Assembly: GCA_034190875.2 (NCBI GenBank)
Contig: CM067349.1
Coordinates: 6,696,645-6,760,644 of the forward strand
DNA: 64,000 nucleotides
Reading direction: 5' to 3'
Source of the DNA: Urechis unicinctus
Lineage: Eukaryota > Annelida > Polychaeta > Xenopneusta > Urechidae
Each line of letters starts with the position of its first letter. The first letter of the stretch is position 1. The notes under the pieces were generated by a model. The model was not told the origin of the DNA and did not search any database. It was given only the letters and a program-made list of their open reading frames with translations. Positions 44,926 through 58,315 of the stretch are shown here, one piece after another. The position numbers were made by a program, and so were the translations under genes.

Positions 44926-46050
44926 TAAAGTTAAAAAGTAAATTTACTTATATAAGAGACATATTGATGTTGTTTGAGGTTATTCTTTTATGTAGCAATC
45001 TGCATGATATACACACGAAAACATGTCAAAGCCAAGATTTGTGTCAACATGGCCTGTTGTGGTTTCTTAAAGGAAACAGCCCATGGCCAACATTCCCTAC
45101 ATCCTACATTCTTTGTACCTTTATGTGCACATACAGCTTGCCTACAATAAAAACATAGCCACGATGGTATGTTAAGAATATAAACATTACGAACGTGAAT
45201 CATGTTTTAAGGACCAGGCAAATTACTAACGTAGCATCTATGCGGACCCCTGCTACCTCGTAACCACTGACCAGTATGCGACGCTTACATTTGCTGCTGC
45301 GCAGGAAACTGTGTCGAAGGAATGGTTATTGCGTACTTCACTTTCTGGCTACGTAAGTTGACAATGTAGCTGAACACGTTTCTGGAGATTACTAACTGGT
45401 ACAATTGGACAACCATTATCGATTTCAATGGGCTGCTGAAAACATCTCTTATGTTCTTGAAGAGGCTTAGTAAGGGAAGTGTATGCGTTAAGGCATCATT
45501 GTGAAGTATAATTTGGTAAACGTATTGTGTATAGTGCTTCTATGATTAATCACTCCATATAAATACTAATGTGTAATGTTCAGCTGCTAAAATTGGTTAA
45601 TTGCGTTATTTCTGCGGTCACCATAACGTTAGATATATTACCATCAATTTGTTTTATGCTGTTTTCTCATAAGCCAGCTTTGACCATTTCTGCAACATCC
45701 TGGGTTCTTACTGTCACATATGCCCACCGAATCATTAGTGGGACCGTGACCAAATCACCTGCCGATACATAGGTAGGTGTTGATTAGATCGCACGAACGT
45801 GATTCCTAATCAATAGAGAAACACATATAGTATTGTACATAGCCTGCCTACACATAGGCAGAATAACACGGACAAGCATATTCACGCAACAAACTGTAGA
45901 CGTGGCCTACTATTTGAGTGATCTTTTGCATCCATTCTTTTCTTACGCAATTTTGTAACCGTCATTTATGCTCAAGATCACATGCAATCAAATCTGCCCT
46001 GTTAACAAGCATCACGTCAACAAACCAGATGCAAGGGTGGGGTAGGGGGT
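44925..46050. other. No gene seen
   Basis: Unassigned DNA. A 67-codon ATG frame at 45569-45772 has two hydrophobic stretches, but its stop comes directly before a donor-like GTAGGT and I see no partner exon. Confidence 0.45.
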
Positions 46051-46182
46051 GGTAAGGGTTATGTTTTTTTTGTATATCCTGAAATGGTTGGTTTTTTGTT
46101 ATGTTCCATAAAGGGTGGGTTATTGTGATATGTCCCAAGATGGTTGGTTTTTGTGTCATGTTCCAAAATAGTTACATGTTCC
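46036..46182 (+). repeat. Minisatellite of about 28 bp, G/T-rich
   Basis: About four degenerate units in which GGTT(T)TTTGT.ATGTTCC alternates with A(A/G)ATGGTT or AAAGGGT (for example GGTTTTTTGTTATGTTCC, GGGTTATTGTGATATGTCCC, GGTTTTTGTGTCATGTTCC). A GGGTGGGGTAGGGGGTGG run precedes it. The frames on both strands here (45962-46159 minus and 46101-46409 plus) are partly repeat read-through. Confidence 0.75.
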
Positions 46183-47870
46183 TCCTACTATTAGATATGG
46201 TAAATGTTCCAATTGAATGCAGTTGTCTGCTCAGAATGACTATGCACACCCCGGAGCTAGTTAAATATTGCTATTGTGTAAATACCCCCAGTATTGGAGC
46301 GGCTGATGGAATGTACTTACAGTGGCAGATGTGTAAAATATATGTCTATGTGTGCAACTTTACCTCACTTTTCATCATGACCTATGAAACAGAACGCCAT
46401 TGTGAATAACTAAATCATGCATTCATAACCAGTCATAACAAAAGAAACCCTTACGTATAAATGCCCACGACTAAACCCCTTCAGCCAGCATCAACGACGT
46501 TTTCAACAGCACAGTATAATCGAGATCTGTTGACGTTAATCTAATTGTTCTTGTGCGCAATGTGTGTTGTATGCAATGTTGCTTCATTGTGGGACATTGT
46601 CAACTTGAGGGGCCTAGATCGTAAGCAGAGAAACACGAGTGCATATACATCTACTCCTGTTCATCAGCGATTGCAAGCATTGCATACTGAGAAGTGTTGA
46701 CGCTGTAGCAGTGGTATGCATTAGTAATAGACCTTGTCCATACGACTTGATCCGCTTTCTTAATTTTTGCAGTATTACAGTGCCTTATATGGGTATTTAC
46801 AATGCTGTGTTTCTCTTACGCAGACAATACAGTAAATGTCTTAAACCGTGATTGCGTCGACTTGCTGTTATGAGTGCATTATATATAGAACATATAGCTG
46901 CATCCAAGAATGTCAAATATTCTTAAGATTGTCGTCAGAGGGGGACAATATGCCATATGTAGCAATTTGGTCATATATATCGGCATTGCGGGTGTATCAC
47001 TTACGCTGTAGGTGGATATTAGTTTTTCCACTGCTTGTTATTGCATTCATACGGAGTATATTATTGCTTTAGCACCTCTGCAAGACAACCACTGCCTCAT
47101 ATTCTCTCGAAAACAATGCCAAAATGTATTGCGAGCGAGATTGTAAGAGCAATGCAAGAGGACTGGAGATGAAAGTCGTGTGTCGAGTGAACTGGACCCT
47201 TGCCGTGTAGAAACAGCGGGTTTAATTAATTATATTTGTGAGGTAACCTAGTACAGATTGCTTATATGGCAGATGCGTTTGCCTCATATGTTATTCATTT
47301 ACGGTCTTGTTACACATTTTATATAAAGGTAAGCCGTAAAAATGTGTTCCAATATTCTTATAGCAGTATAATAAATACATCAACAGAACCATGTCGGCCT
47401 GTAACACGTTAATTCAAGACAGAGAGTATCTACAAACAACACTTACATTGCCTAGCGAGGTCCGTATGTGATCATATTGAATTTTATCACCAAGGAAGAA
47501 ATGAGACGGGGTGATACATTGCTACCACGCTCACCACGACGATCGCCATACCAATCGTTTAGGCGATATAGACTTATTGACCATAACGAACACAATGCCA
47601 AACCATCTCAATAAGTACAGGGTGACTACATATTTTCCTGAATAAAATTACTCTGTCTGATATATGTTACTTTATGACGTATGGTAAAGGATACTGTCTT
47701 TCAACATGGTACGACCTTCAAAGTCACCAGCAGGATTCCAGGAATCGTTCCAAAGGAACATATATTGAAAGAGGCTTTTACCATAAAACTGTTTTTTTCT
47801 GTGTATTGAACAAGGACGGAATGAAAGATGAATGATGTCGTCTTATGACATTTAAGTCTAATATGCTGCC
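46183..47870. other. No gene seen
   Basis: Unassigned AT-rich DNA. Two + frames of 70 and 74 codons (46639-46851 and 46848-47072) abut but are in different frames; neither is recognised. Confidence 0.5.
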
Positions 47871-48116
47871 CTAGGCTGCTACACCCCGGGGTTTCCAGGT
47901 CGTTATTAGTTTGTAAAGAACCTCATGAGCTTCAGCGGTAAACGTGTACAGCATAGGTGTTCTGACTGCATACAAAACCGTAAAGTACAAAACCACACTT
48001 CCAGGTCCAATCATAAAGATACCGTCACGCGTTAAAACCTCTTCAGCTAACGCCAAAACCTCTTCAGCTAACGTCAACAGCCCTATTATGATGAGTTTTT
48101 TATGGCTTGATGACAT
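47871..48116 (-). CDS. Doubtful frame, hypothetical protein
   Basis: An 81-codon frame on the minus strand. Near its N terminus a 21-bp direct repeat (48034-48054 and 48055-48075) makes the peptide LAEEVL occur twice in a row. The middle is hydrophobic and could form one membrane segment (VVLYFTVLY), and the end is basic (KPRG). Reading downstream on the same strand from the 48195-48413 frame, it could be a following exon, but no clean splice pair connects them. Length is within chance. It could equally be decayed repeat DNA. No family recognised. Confidence 0.12.
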   Translation of the reverse strand: MSSSHKKLIIIGLLTLAEEVLALAEEVLTRDGIFMIGPGSVVLYFTVLYAVRTPMLYTFTAEAHEVLYKLITTWKPRGVAA

Positions 48117-48194
48117 TTGTTCAATCTTACCAGTACGCAGTGTGTTATGTCTTACAATGTTGCCTAACTAGGCGACTTTAACTACTTGCGGGGC

Positions 48195-48413
48195 TTAAAT
48201 ATTCACATTGAAAAGAAGCATTTGCCAAGAAGCATCATCTTGGCCCGCGGGGAATACGATCGCTGCAATACGGATGAGTGCTGCAGTTATCCCCTTTGGA
48301 TGCGTAGTAAATAACAAAACTGATCCATAAGGCAAGATAAACGGCATCAGTGTTTGCATTGTTAAAATGCCAGCCGTCCCTGTTACATATTCACATGTAG
48401 GTAGCCTGTACAA
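48195..48413 (-). CDS. Doubtful frame, hypothetical protein
   Basis: A 72-codon frame on the minus strand with a hydrophobic central half (LMPFILPYGSVLLF, then AALIRIAAIVF) and G+C higher than its surroundings. The amino-acid mix looks protein-like, but there is no homologue I recognise. The frame ends in AAT followed by GTGAAT, which would be only a weak splice donor. It lies about 80 bp upstream, in the transcribed direction, of the 47871-48116 frame. A decayed or random frame is at least as likely. Confidence 0.13.
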   Translation of the reverse strand: MYRLPTCEYVTGTAGILTMQTLMPFILPYGSVLLFTTHPKGITAALIRIAAIVFPAGQDDASWQMLLFNVNI

Positions 48414-48613
48414 TCCAAATAGGAAGCAAGACTGTGAGATGAGGAGGTTATGGACCCGACTAACCAGGCTATCTCAACAATAGAGTTTTCGTCAATGTGT
48501 CGTCATGTTAGGATTGCGTATTGTGGCGATTGCTACATTTAGGACTCATCAACAGCTATATTGCCACTGCTTGATATGACATTCAAAATAGACTAGATGG
48601 CAATATTTTCTTG

Positions 48614-48658
48614 TAATTGCAGTCATTGATTGACATTATGCTAGTTGCAGCTATTAAG
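48614..48658 (+). repeat. Direct repeat of about 45 bp, left copy
   Basis: GTCATTGATTGACATTATGC followed by TAGTTGCAGCTATTAAG. A diverged second copy is at 49184-49229 (GTCATTTATTGACATTATGC then CAGTAGCAACAATTAAG). The pair brackets the family B copy at 48893-49140. Confidence 0.7.
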
Positions 48659-48892
48659 TTACGATATTGAGAAGTGAGAGCATGTGATATGCAAAAATAC
48701 ATCACTTGCTCTAGCGCTAGGCGTATACGCAACACTTCCGCACAGCGAGCACTTGATCAATCGTTAAACATGTTTCGTGGGCAAATATGCAAATGTTTCA
48801 TTGTCCCTCATTTCGAGTTACTTGTCATCTATATAGGCACAAAATCAATTTGATCCAAGGACGACTTCGGCAGTATATATGATGTTACCATA

Positions 48893-49140
48893 AGCTGCTG
48901 CCTCCGCCATGCCTGTGAGGGCCTGCTTTACTGGCGCTTTGAACAGTGGTGTTTTTCGAAAGTAACGCGCAGCTAGGATATCTGGCTTGTATCAATACAG
49001 GACAATTTTGGCTGATAACTAATGTCATCGCAATACATATATGTACCTTGGCAACATGATTAAATGGTGCAGCACAATGCCATATGATTCAAATGCTTTG
49101 ATCAGCCTACGATACGCAATGTAGGTAATTTGGCGGCATC
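48893..49140 (+). repeat. Family B repeat, copy 1
   Basis: Aligns with 51564-51700 and 58316-58565: GCTGCTGCC, a CGAA(A/C)GTA(A/C).G(C/T)GCAGCTA block, ATATC.GG.T, a GATAACTAATG or ATAACAACTAATG block, a GCAACA.GA block and GCCATA(T/C)GA.TCAA. About 150 bp upstream a TTCCGCACAGC..CACTTG block is shared with 51245. Confidence 0.65.
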
Positions 49141-49183
49141 AACTTCGGTTGATTCGTTTATGCTAGTATTTGGAGGTTTTTGT

Positions 49184-49229
49184 GTGATTGTAGTCATTTA
49201 TTGACATTATGCCAGTAGCAACAATTAAG
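49184..49229 (+). repeat. Direct repeat of about 45 bp, right copy
   Basis: Partner of 48614-48658, about 572 bp away in the same orientation. See that entry for the shared sequence. Confidence 0.7.
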
Positions 49230-49718
49230 ACCAATAATAGCAAAATGTTTATTCACTGATTTCAACCGAGCATTCAAATCGCACATATTTCGTGAGTGCT
49301 GATTTTATTTAAATGCATTGGGCTCAAAAATACATTCAAGTGACCCAGCTTTGTATTTTTTTGGCCTTTTATATTACAGTAATATGTTGATACACTAACA
49401 TAATTGTTTCAAACCAAATGAATGTCAGAGTAAATGTAAGCTAGTGGAGTATCAATTTCATGGCAGCAAATTCAAAAGGTTCTAAATTACATCAATTACA
49501 CTCTGAACATTGCAAGCTTTGGTTATGAGGATCGATGCACCGACGACACAAATTAAACGGCTTCGGTAAATTACGCAACTCACAGTCCAGTAATGTCAGT
49601 GTCCTTGATATGCTTGAGGAAACAACTAATTCACGCTTTGTGCCAGACGCAGAGATAATTCGAGTTATTTTGGAATTCAGGGAAAAATTCTTCATTATAA
49701 CTGTGCGGGAAAACATGT
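49230..49718. other. No gene seen
   Basis: Spacer between family B and an (AT)n/(CT)n tract. Overlapping opposite-strand frames at 49492-49732 are 65-74 codons long and not recognised. Confidence 0.45.
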
Positions 49719-49738
49719 ATATATATATATAGAGATAG

Positions 49739-49819
<81 letters not shown>

Positions 49820-49824
49820 TAGAA

Positions 49825-49870
<46 letters not shown>

Positions 49871-50017
49871 CTATATATATCTTCCTTTCTCTCTCTCTCT
49901 ATATATATCTCTCTCTATATATATATATATATCTCTCTCTCTCTCTCTCTATCTCTATCTATATCTCTATATCTATCTCTCTATCTCTATATCTCTATAT
50001 GTATATATATATATATA
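49719..50017. repeat. (AT)n and (CT)n compound microsatellite
   Basis: (AT)n with GAGATAGAGAG at 49731-49742, then about 80 bp of pure AT, then alternating (CT)n and (AT)n blocks at 49827-49998. GA is confined to the left end and CT to the right, as in the tracts at 20.4, 32.5 and 43.5 kb. Confidence 0.95.
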
Positions 50018-50312
50018 AGTAGTTCTATATACTTTAAGTTCTAAACTTTGCCAAACTGATACAAAAATTATTCTTGTCTCATCAATCGTCGGGAAAGACA
50101 CGCGATGGTCGCCGTACGAAAGATTGAAAACGCATAAGAAGCCTTCTCGTACACGTGCAAACATGGTCCCAACCCGAGGCTGTGACAACTTAGGTGGTTT
50201 CCACGATTTTACCTAACCAAATTTCAGTAAATAATGTCACAATTTGCAAAACAGTTGAGAAAATTAATGTTTATGTATGCATACTTCAAACCAAGTGCGT
50301 CGAACTGGGAAC

Positions 50313-50344
50313 GAAGTACGCACCTCGATCGAGGTACGTACTTC
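50313..50344. repeat. Near-perfect 32-bp palindrome
   Basis: GAAGTACGCACCTCGATC is followed by GAGGTACGTACTTC. Both halves are mutual reverse complements except for one mismatched pair, with the centre at CGATCG. Weaker outer arms (GTCGAA near 50300 and TTCGAC near 50360) extend it. It could form a cruciform or be a protein-binding site; function unknown. Confidence 0.85.
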
Positions 50345-50559
50345 CTTCTGCGATCGTCTTCGACCTGATAAGAGGATATTTGTGCATCGTCAGTGGTTTC
50401 ATAATTAGCCCTGAAATGATGTCTCGTAATGCACATAATGAATAGAGCATGCTGTGAATAAAGGAAGAATACCTTACACAGGCTATTGCAGGTTATCCTA
50501 GCCTACATGTGTTTTGAAACGTATACCTTGCTTATATGCGCTTTCCTAGCCACGAATCA

Positions 50560-50990
50560 TCACTCACGAGCATATATTGCACGAGGCATTTACCCAAAAC
50601 GCTGTTTAGTCTGTATGGGCTGTTTAATAAGGACTGTATGACCGATGAATGCTTTAGTACTTTGACAATACAAAGTCTGATGTATTGTCCGTCGAAGATC
50701 AATCTGTGTCATGGGTGACAGTTATTGTCTTTTCAGCCTTAGAAAATACCACTAAGTGGTTTTGTAAATCATCGGAAGATTTTTAGGCTGCTTTAATAAC
50801 ATCATGAAGATTTACGTAGTAGTTCGTAGAAAGGTGTTGTTATGCATCCAGTCTCTGATGATGTTCCGAACTTTAATCAACAAAACACTACTTCCTTCGC
50901 TAGTTAATGTCATGAACAATGTACAAATATTGAAGTTGCTTACAACGTACGAATAGAATGTGTGATCAATGACCACAATCATAGCCTAAA
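50560..50990 (+). repeat. Family C repeat, copy 2
   Basis: Partner of 40690-41070, with GGCTGTTTAATA, ATGACCGATG, CCTTAGAAAAT and AAAGGTGT in the same order. It ends shortly before the DNA leading into the second family B copy. Confidence 0.6.
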
Positions 50991-51563
50991 GGCAATGACC
51001 AACATGCAGTACTTTTTACGAACTAGAGAAGCTGGCTTAAAAGAAATCGCGATGGAAGAAATCCGATCCAGTCCAATGGGAATTTGACCTTTACCTAGCC
51101 CGTTTGCATGTAATCCTTCATAATATACATGGGAAGAGGATTTGCTAGGCAGGCCTCTAGGGCTTGTCTCAATAACTTTTATTTGTTGTAATTTATTAGT
51201 GATTAAGGTCAAATGTATCGCACTTAACAAGTACAGAGCTAACAATTCCGCACAGCTCACTTGCCTATGCAATGTTACAACAAACAATCTACCAACAGTA
51301 CAAAGCAACTAGCATTGCTTAAACTGTAAATGCAAATTTATCTCTTGTCGGCAACTGTCATTTTGCCAATGACGATAAAACCGATGGCGAATGTAAAAAT
51401 TCGAAAATGGCTAAATCATCTGTTGCATATGATAAAACATTATGGTTGTAGATTATTTAACCACTACTACATGACACACACTGCTATCAGCTCTTATTCA
51501 ATGTCATTAGTCAATCGAATGCGAATTAGAACGTCGACATAAGCAGTATATATGCTGTAATAC

Positions 51564-52060
51564 GTAGCTGCTGCCACTGATATGCCTATGGGATGCCATA
51601 TTTCGAACGTACTGTGCAGCTAGAATATCTGGCTGATATCAATACAAGAACTCAGGGCTAATAACTGGTGCAAGGTCCACGGAACACATATCTGAGGACA
51701 GGACCATAAGACAAAATGCACTTTGTTGGTATATATAACATTAAGTTGATAGGACCACTAACTAAACAAATCAGTAGGATGCTAGCAAGCTCATTACACT
51801 CTGTTTATGGACTCGGATACTGAATTACACATCACATCCTCACAGGAGGATATAAAGACTAACCTAACCATTAGATATCTAAACTGGCAATCTTTCTGAA
51901 GACCAAAATAAAATAACGCCTGGAGTAAACAATGACCGATATTTTGGTGCATGCTATATCCGCATTTGAATATCTTATGTGATTGAGAAACAGATTTTGA
52001 GGCACCATGTAGGTGACTGACATTTCCATCCCAGAAAAATAATCAGTTTACTCCGAATAT
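51564..52060 (+). repeat. Family B repeat, copy 2
   Basis: The left part matches 48893-49030 and 58316-58440. The right part (51880-52055) matches 58676-58860, including GATATCTAAA, GCAATCTTTC, AAAATAACGCC, GGAGTAAACAA and TGACATTTCCATC. The intervening 150-200 bp are poorly conserved. A (CT)n run starts about 12 bp after the end. Confidence 0.7.
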
Positions 52061-52071
52061 GGTATATGGCA

Positions 52072-54480
<2,409 letters not shown>

Positions 54481-54482
54481 AT

Positions 54483-54581
54483 ATGGAAGCATCGCACAAA
54501 AGTCTAAACTCGGCAGTTCTAACAGCTGCCGAATTTACGCTGCCTGCCGCTGGCGCCGACGACATTCTGCATGTCTCCCAG
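54483..54581 (+). CDS. Candidate first exon, 33 codons
   Basis: Starts at ATG and reads 33 codons rich in Ala, Ser and Leu (MEASHKSLNSAVLTAAEF...), then reaches CCCAG|GTGAGC, an excellent donor that falls exactly between codons. G+C, and the GCC/GGC codon content, are clearly above the flanking DNA, which is what marks it out. The open frame continues to 54758, but with less protein-like composition, consistent with intron read-through. I could not find the next exon: the frame at 54775-54981 is not connected by a clear acceptor. No family recognised. A chance donor at the end of a GC-rich patch is the main alternative. Confidence 0.2.
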
Positions 54582-54981
54582 GTGAGCCACTGTCTGCACA
54601 CTGTTCCTTCATTGCCTACTCTTCAGTATAATGCCGTTTGTGATGGTCTATGTTTGCACAAGCAAGCCTCGTTCATAAGTTCTGTGTGTAGTAGATATGC
54701 AAATAATGGCATCCTATGTGTTGAATGTTGTCGGATTTTTTATTTGAAGAGGACGTGATTATTCCATCATTTACTTGTGTGCATACAATATTGGAAAGAA
54801 ATCACATGTTCAGTGTGGGGGTTTTCTGGTCAATAAACAAGAATCGCTCCAGGTGTGGCATTACCATTGGGTAATGTATACGCTAAAGGATCGAACATCG
54901 ATCAAAACAGGAGGATGGTCAGTCAAAAGTTGTGGGGGAGGCTGCCAATTCGAAGGTGACCAGCTCAATTTAGACACTTAA

Positions 54982-56560
54982 AACAGCGTTGGTAACAGTG
55001 CTCATATTGCTGCACATAAACATGATAGTGTGTCTGTCTATATAATCATCTCTCAGCCATCAATATCAAGGACGAATATGAACACAGATTGAATCAATTC
55101 CAATTGTAACTCTGACGAGAGATAAAGATACAACAAAACAAGGTCAGGTTAATGCAGTTCAAAAAGTCAGGCGTAGAGAAAGCAGCTAAATAAGATGGAA
55201 CGATTGACTACAAACGTCACTTAAAACACACGGCATTTGCCCAGAGATCAAATAGGCATTATCAGTAGCCAGATTACTTTACGGCAGTCTCTCCCACCGA
55301 GTCTACTTCAGGGTCCAAGTTCCTGTGTTTATAAACGACACAGAAAATCTTCCTTGGTCACAGCTAACTTTCTGACTGGGAAGCGCATATAGATGCAACG
55401 CATTGAGAAAAATAAATAAAAGGGTAGTATTATTTCTATTAGGCGATATTGGGTATGGTGGTGGTAATTGTCGCATTATACGATCAACCCATAAGCCAAG
55501 AACGGCGGGAAGCGCAACGGAAGACCAATCAACCAGCACTGCACTGCAGAAACATCATATTAAAAATGTGTGATCAAAGTGCTAAACCGTATTTGTAACT
55601 CTGATATGTAATTATGAACTGAAACCCGAGGCTATGGTCCACACCAAACAAAATCAATTATCTACTTATATATCACTTGGCACTATTAACGCTCGATACA
55701 ATCAGATGGCGCTTATCCAAACTAAGACCTAAACTTGTAAGATAGAGCCAGTGGAAAACTCCAGACATCAGTTTTAATTAGATTATTCAATAGCCGTTAT
55801 TGTATCACAAATTGAGTAATCGTTTGGATAAACCTCTATGTGAAAGAATTGCATGATATATTAGGCATAACAGCATTCTTTAGCAAACTGGATAATCGTA
55901 CCATACCGATAGTCTAACTTGTACGAGCCATTTATGTAAAATATCAGACTTTTACTCAATCATGGTTACCTTGAAAAACCAACGGAATGTTGGCGAACAG
56001 AAGAAATATAGATGACATACTTTTATGATTATAGCATCATTTAAGAAAGTTTTACTCAATGCGATTTTACAAACAAAATGACCGATGTATGTGATGATAG
56101 TTGATCCCTTTTGCAATATCCTACTGGTGCTTACACTCTGTAATCGGTCATAGTAAAAATGCGTTATGCATGATTACTGCAACTGTGCTACTCTAATCCA
56201 AATGTGTCCTACGTTTTACCAGACCAGCATAGTATCGTTGTTAGCTGACAATTACATATATCAATGAGCAATAGATAATATTTCTCCAATATATCTCGCA
56301 TCAACCACATTTCTGGGTTACGATAGGATTGCTTAACCATGCCACAAATCCAGATTTCTTAAGAGTGCAAGATCCTGCGGTGTTAAATTGGATTAATTAT
56401 TGTACAGGATATACACATGCCATATGTAGGTATTATGCATATCTTGATAGTAGTTTACTCGTGCAAAATGTAATTCGGGAACTCCAATATTTTGACGAAA
56501 ACAAATATTTTGCTGTGTATTCAGGTTCGAGTGTTAGCGATAGTAATATGCAACATGCAA
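54982..56560. other. No gene seen
   Basis: Unassigned DNA. The frame at 56329-56667 (opening at TTG) has about 75 plausible codons before running into (AT)n. Its amino-acid mix is not unlike a real protein, but there is no ATG, acceptor or homologue that I can point to. Confidence 0.4.
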
Positions 56561-56574
56561 TACATATATTTATA

Positions 56575-56665
<91 letters not shown>
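56561..56665. repeat. (AT)n microsatellite
   Basis: About 85 bp of pure AT, preceded by ATATATTTATATATTT. Two + frames run through it as Tyr-Ile repeats and are not genes. Confidence 0.97.
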
Positions 56666-56667
<2 letters not shown>

Positions 56668-57275
56668 CGTCTATTATTGCTATGGTTTTATCTTTGTTTA
56701 TAGTCGACTTACAGAGGCTTACATATCTTCAACCCTGGTGTAGAAAGACTTAAAAGTTATTCCTCGGGTGGCTGCTTAAAGTGCAATGGAAGCTACCCTC
56801 ATGTAATATCGTATTCTTCTGCTCGCATTGCTCATTTATGCGGTCGAGGTTTGTTGCTTACACGCAAGAGGATAGTCATAGCGTCATTGTATTACAATTC
56901 AGGCATCATAATCATCATCTGTATTAATCGCATCGCCCCTCATCAATTCTGTAAACTACGGCCATTTCTAGTGTTGCTGGGTATTGTTAAATGGGGAATA
57001 ATGCACATTCCATTAAACATGTCGTGTTGGAATTTATTTTGGCAGCTATGTGATTAGTAAAATCATCAGGCTCATTACAGTGGATACTGGCGGTGTACAT
57101 ACCAGCTAACCAGCAGCAGCAGGGGATCAAATATAACATGTTTTTTGCGATTGATCTTTAGGGTTGTTCCATTCAGACACCCAGTTCGCCAGCGTCAGAT
57201 CACCATAGTCAGCCGTTTTGGAACCCTAAATCGTGTGCTGTTTGTTCTCTGTGAATCGAAATTCTGGGTTGTCGC

Positions 57276-57584
57276 ATGATATGCATGCATTTGCAGAATA
57301 AGAAACAGGACGTAACCACCCATATCTGCTCGCGAAACCAGTGGAAGGCCATTTTCTCTCAGTACTTACTTGGTTCACCGACTGACCATATACCTATTAT
57401 GTTTATGCTGTACTTTCTCGGTCATAGAAGATACAACATGTTGACTCTGCCGTCACTGCTTCTTGCTGAGTTTCTTGTTGTCACTTTAATAGCCCCGTTT
57501 AAGGCAATCATTGTATGCGTCGTAAAATCATTACCGAGACGCATCCAGATCGGATCAATTGATTGTGCTTATAAATATATATAG
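57276..57584 (+). CDS. Doubtful 102-codon frame, possible membrane protein
   Basis: ATG-initiated frame with relatively balanced codon use (CTG, GTC, ACC, GCC appear) and G+C above the flanks. Residues about 42-52 and 59-85 are hydrophobic (for example PSLLLAEFLVVTLIAPF), followed by a basic KSLPRR stretch, which would fit a membrane segment with a positive inside. A TTTGCAG near codon 7 could be a splice acceptor, so the frame might start inside an exon. No homologue recognised, and about 100 codons is within chance for this window. The next 110 bp are purine-rich. Confidence 0.15.
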   Translation: MICMHLQNKKQDVTTHICSRNQWKAIFSQYLLGSPTDHIPIMFMLYFLGHRRYNMLTLPSLLLAEFLVVTLIAPFKAIIVCVVKSLPRRIQIGSIDCAYKYI

Positions 57585-57586
57585 GA

Positions 57587-57700
57587 CGAGAGTGAGAAAA
57601 AAAAGAGAGAGAGTGATAGCAAGGGAGGATTAGAGAAAGAGAAGGTGAAAGAGAATAATGGGAGAGGCAGTAGAGAAGCGAAGAGGCAAGCCGAGAGTCG
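57587..57700 (+). repeat. Polypurine (GA-rich) stretch
   Basis: About 115 bp almost entirely of A and G, for example GAGAAAAAAAAGAGAGAGAG near 57593 and AGAGAAAGAGAAGGTGAAAG. Not a simple repeat of fixed period. Such tracts can form triplex DNA; no function is implied by the sequence alone. Confidence 0.8.
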
Positions 57701-58071
57701 TTAGGGTGTGAGGTCGCTGCGACGAGTAGGTAGCACTGGAAGGAACGAATATATGGAACTTCGGCTGCCTAATCTTTCAAAATCAAGCAGCACCATTTGA
57801 CAAGGTAGTTGAATGGAGGTGCTTTCCTAATGTTCATTATTGATGAAAAACACAGATAATTTCATGGTAATGTATGGTTTTTGTTTCTTTTGGGATGTAC
57901 ACGCGTGGTATTATGAATTGACGTGATAACAAAACCATGGCTAGTTATAAATATTCATAACGAGTGTTCAAACGCGTGTTCAGGAGCATAAGCTATAAAT
58001 TCCGATGTTCGTTCACGACAGCATCAGCACCACAAAACACATACACAAATGTGAATTAAAAGATTCGAAAT

Positions 58072-58302
58072 ATGTCGCGAGAGGAATATTTGCACCTACT
58101 TCAGCCTGCAATTACGACCGTCATATTGATCAGTTTGCATGATCGCATCATTACACAAAAGAACCATTCTGAAATTAGATTGAGTTCAGGTAAAGATCAA
58201 CCGGACGGCGGCGTCAAAATGCGTGGTTGTATAATAGCTGATCTTGTTAAACGTAATACAATTACCAACGACGAACCAATAGAACGAGCAGTTGTGCAGT
58301 AA
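58072..58302 (+). CDS. Doubtful 76-codon ATG frame next to family B
   Basis: Begins MSREEYLHLLQPAITTVILI and ends ERAVVQ just before the family B repeat at 58316. Upstream are two TATAAAT-type boxes (57945 and 57994), the nearer one 78 bp before the ATG, a possible promoter arrangement. Inside the frame TTCAG|GTAAAG at 58189 is a good splice donor, so the real coding part, if any, may be only the first 39 codons. The last 60 bp show weak similarity to the DNA before the family B copy at 51.56 kb, so it may belong to the element. No family recognised. Confidence 0.18.
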   Translation: MSREEYLHLLQPAITTVILISLHDRIITQKNHSEIRLSSGKDQPDGGVKMRGCIIADLVKRNTITNDEPIERAVVQ

Positions 58303-58315
58303 ATATGCTCTAGTA

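Noticed and set aside
44856-45158. 100-codon + frame after the GATCG island
   Set aside because: Opens at TTG, has no ATG at its start, begins inside repetitive sequence and has no protein-like pattern.
46639-47072. Adjoining + frames suggesting one hydrophobic protein
   Set aside because: They are in different frames, with only a four-base overlap. A frameshift would be needed and no homologue supports it.
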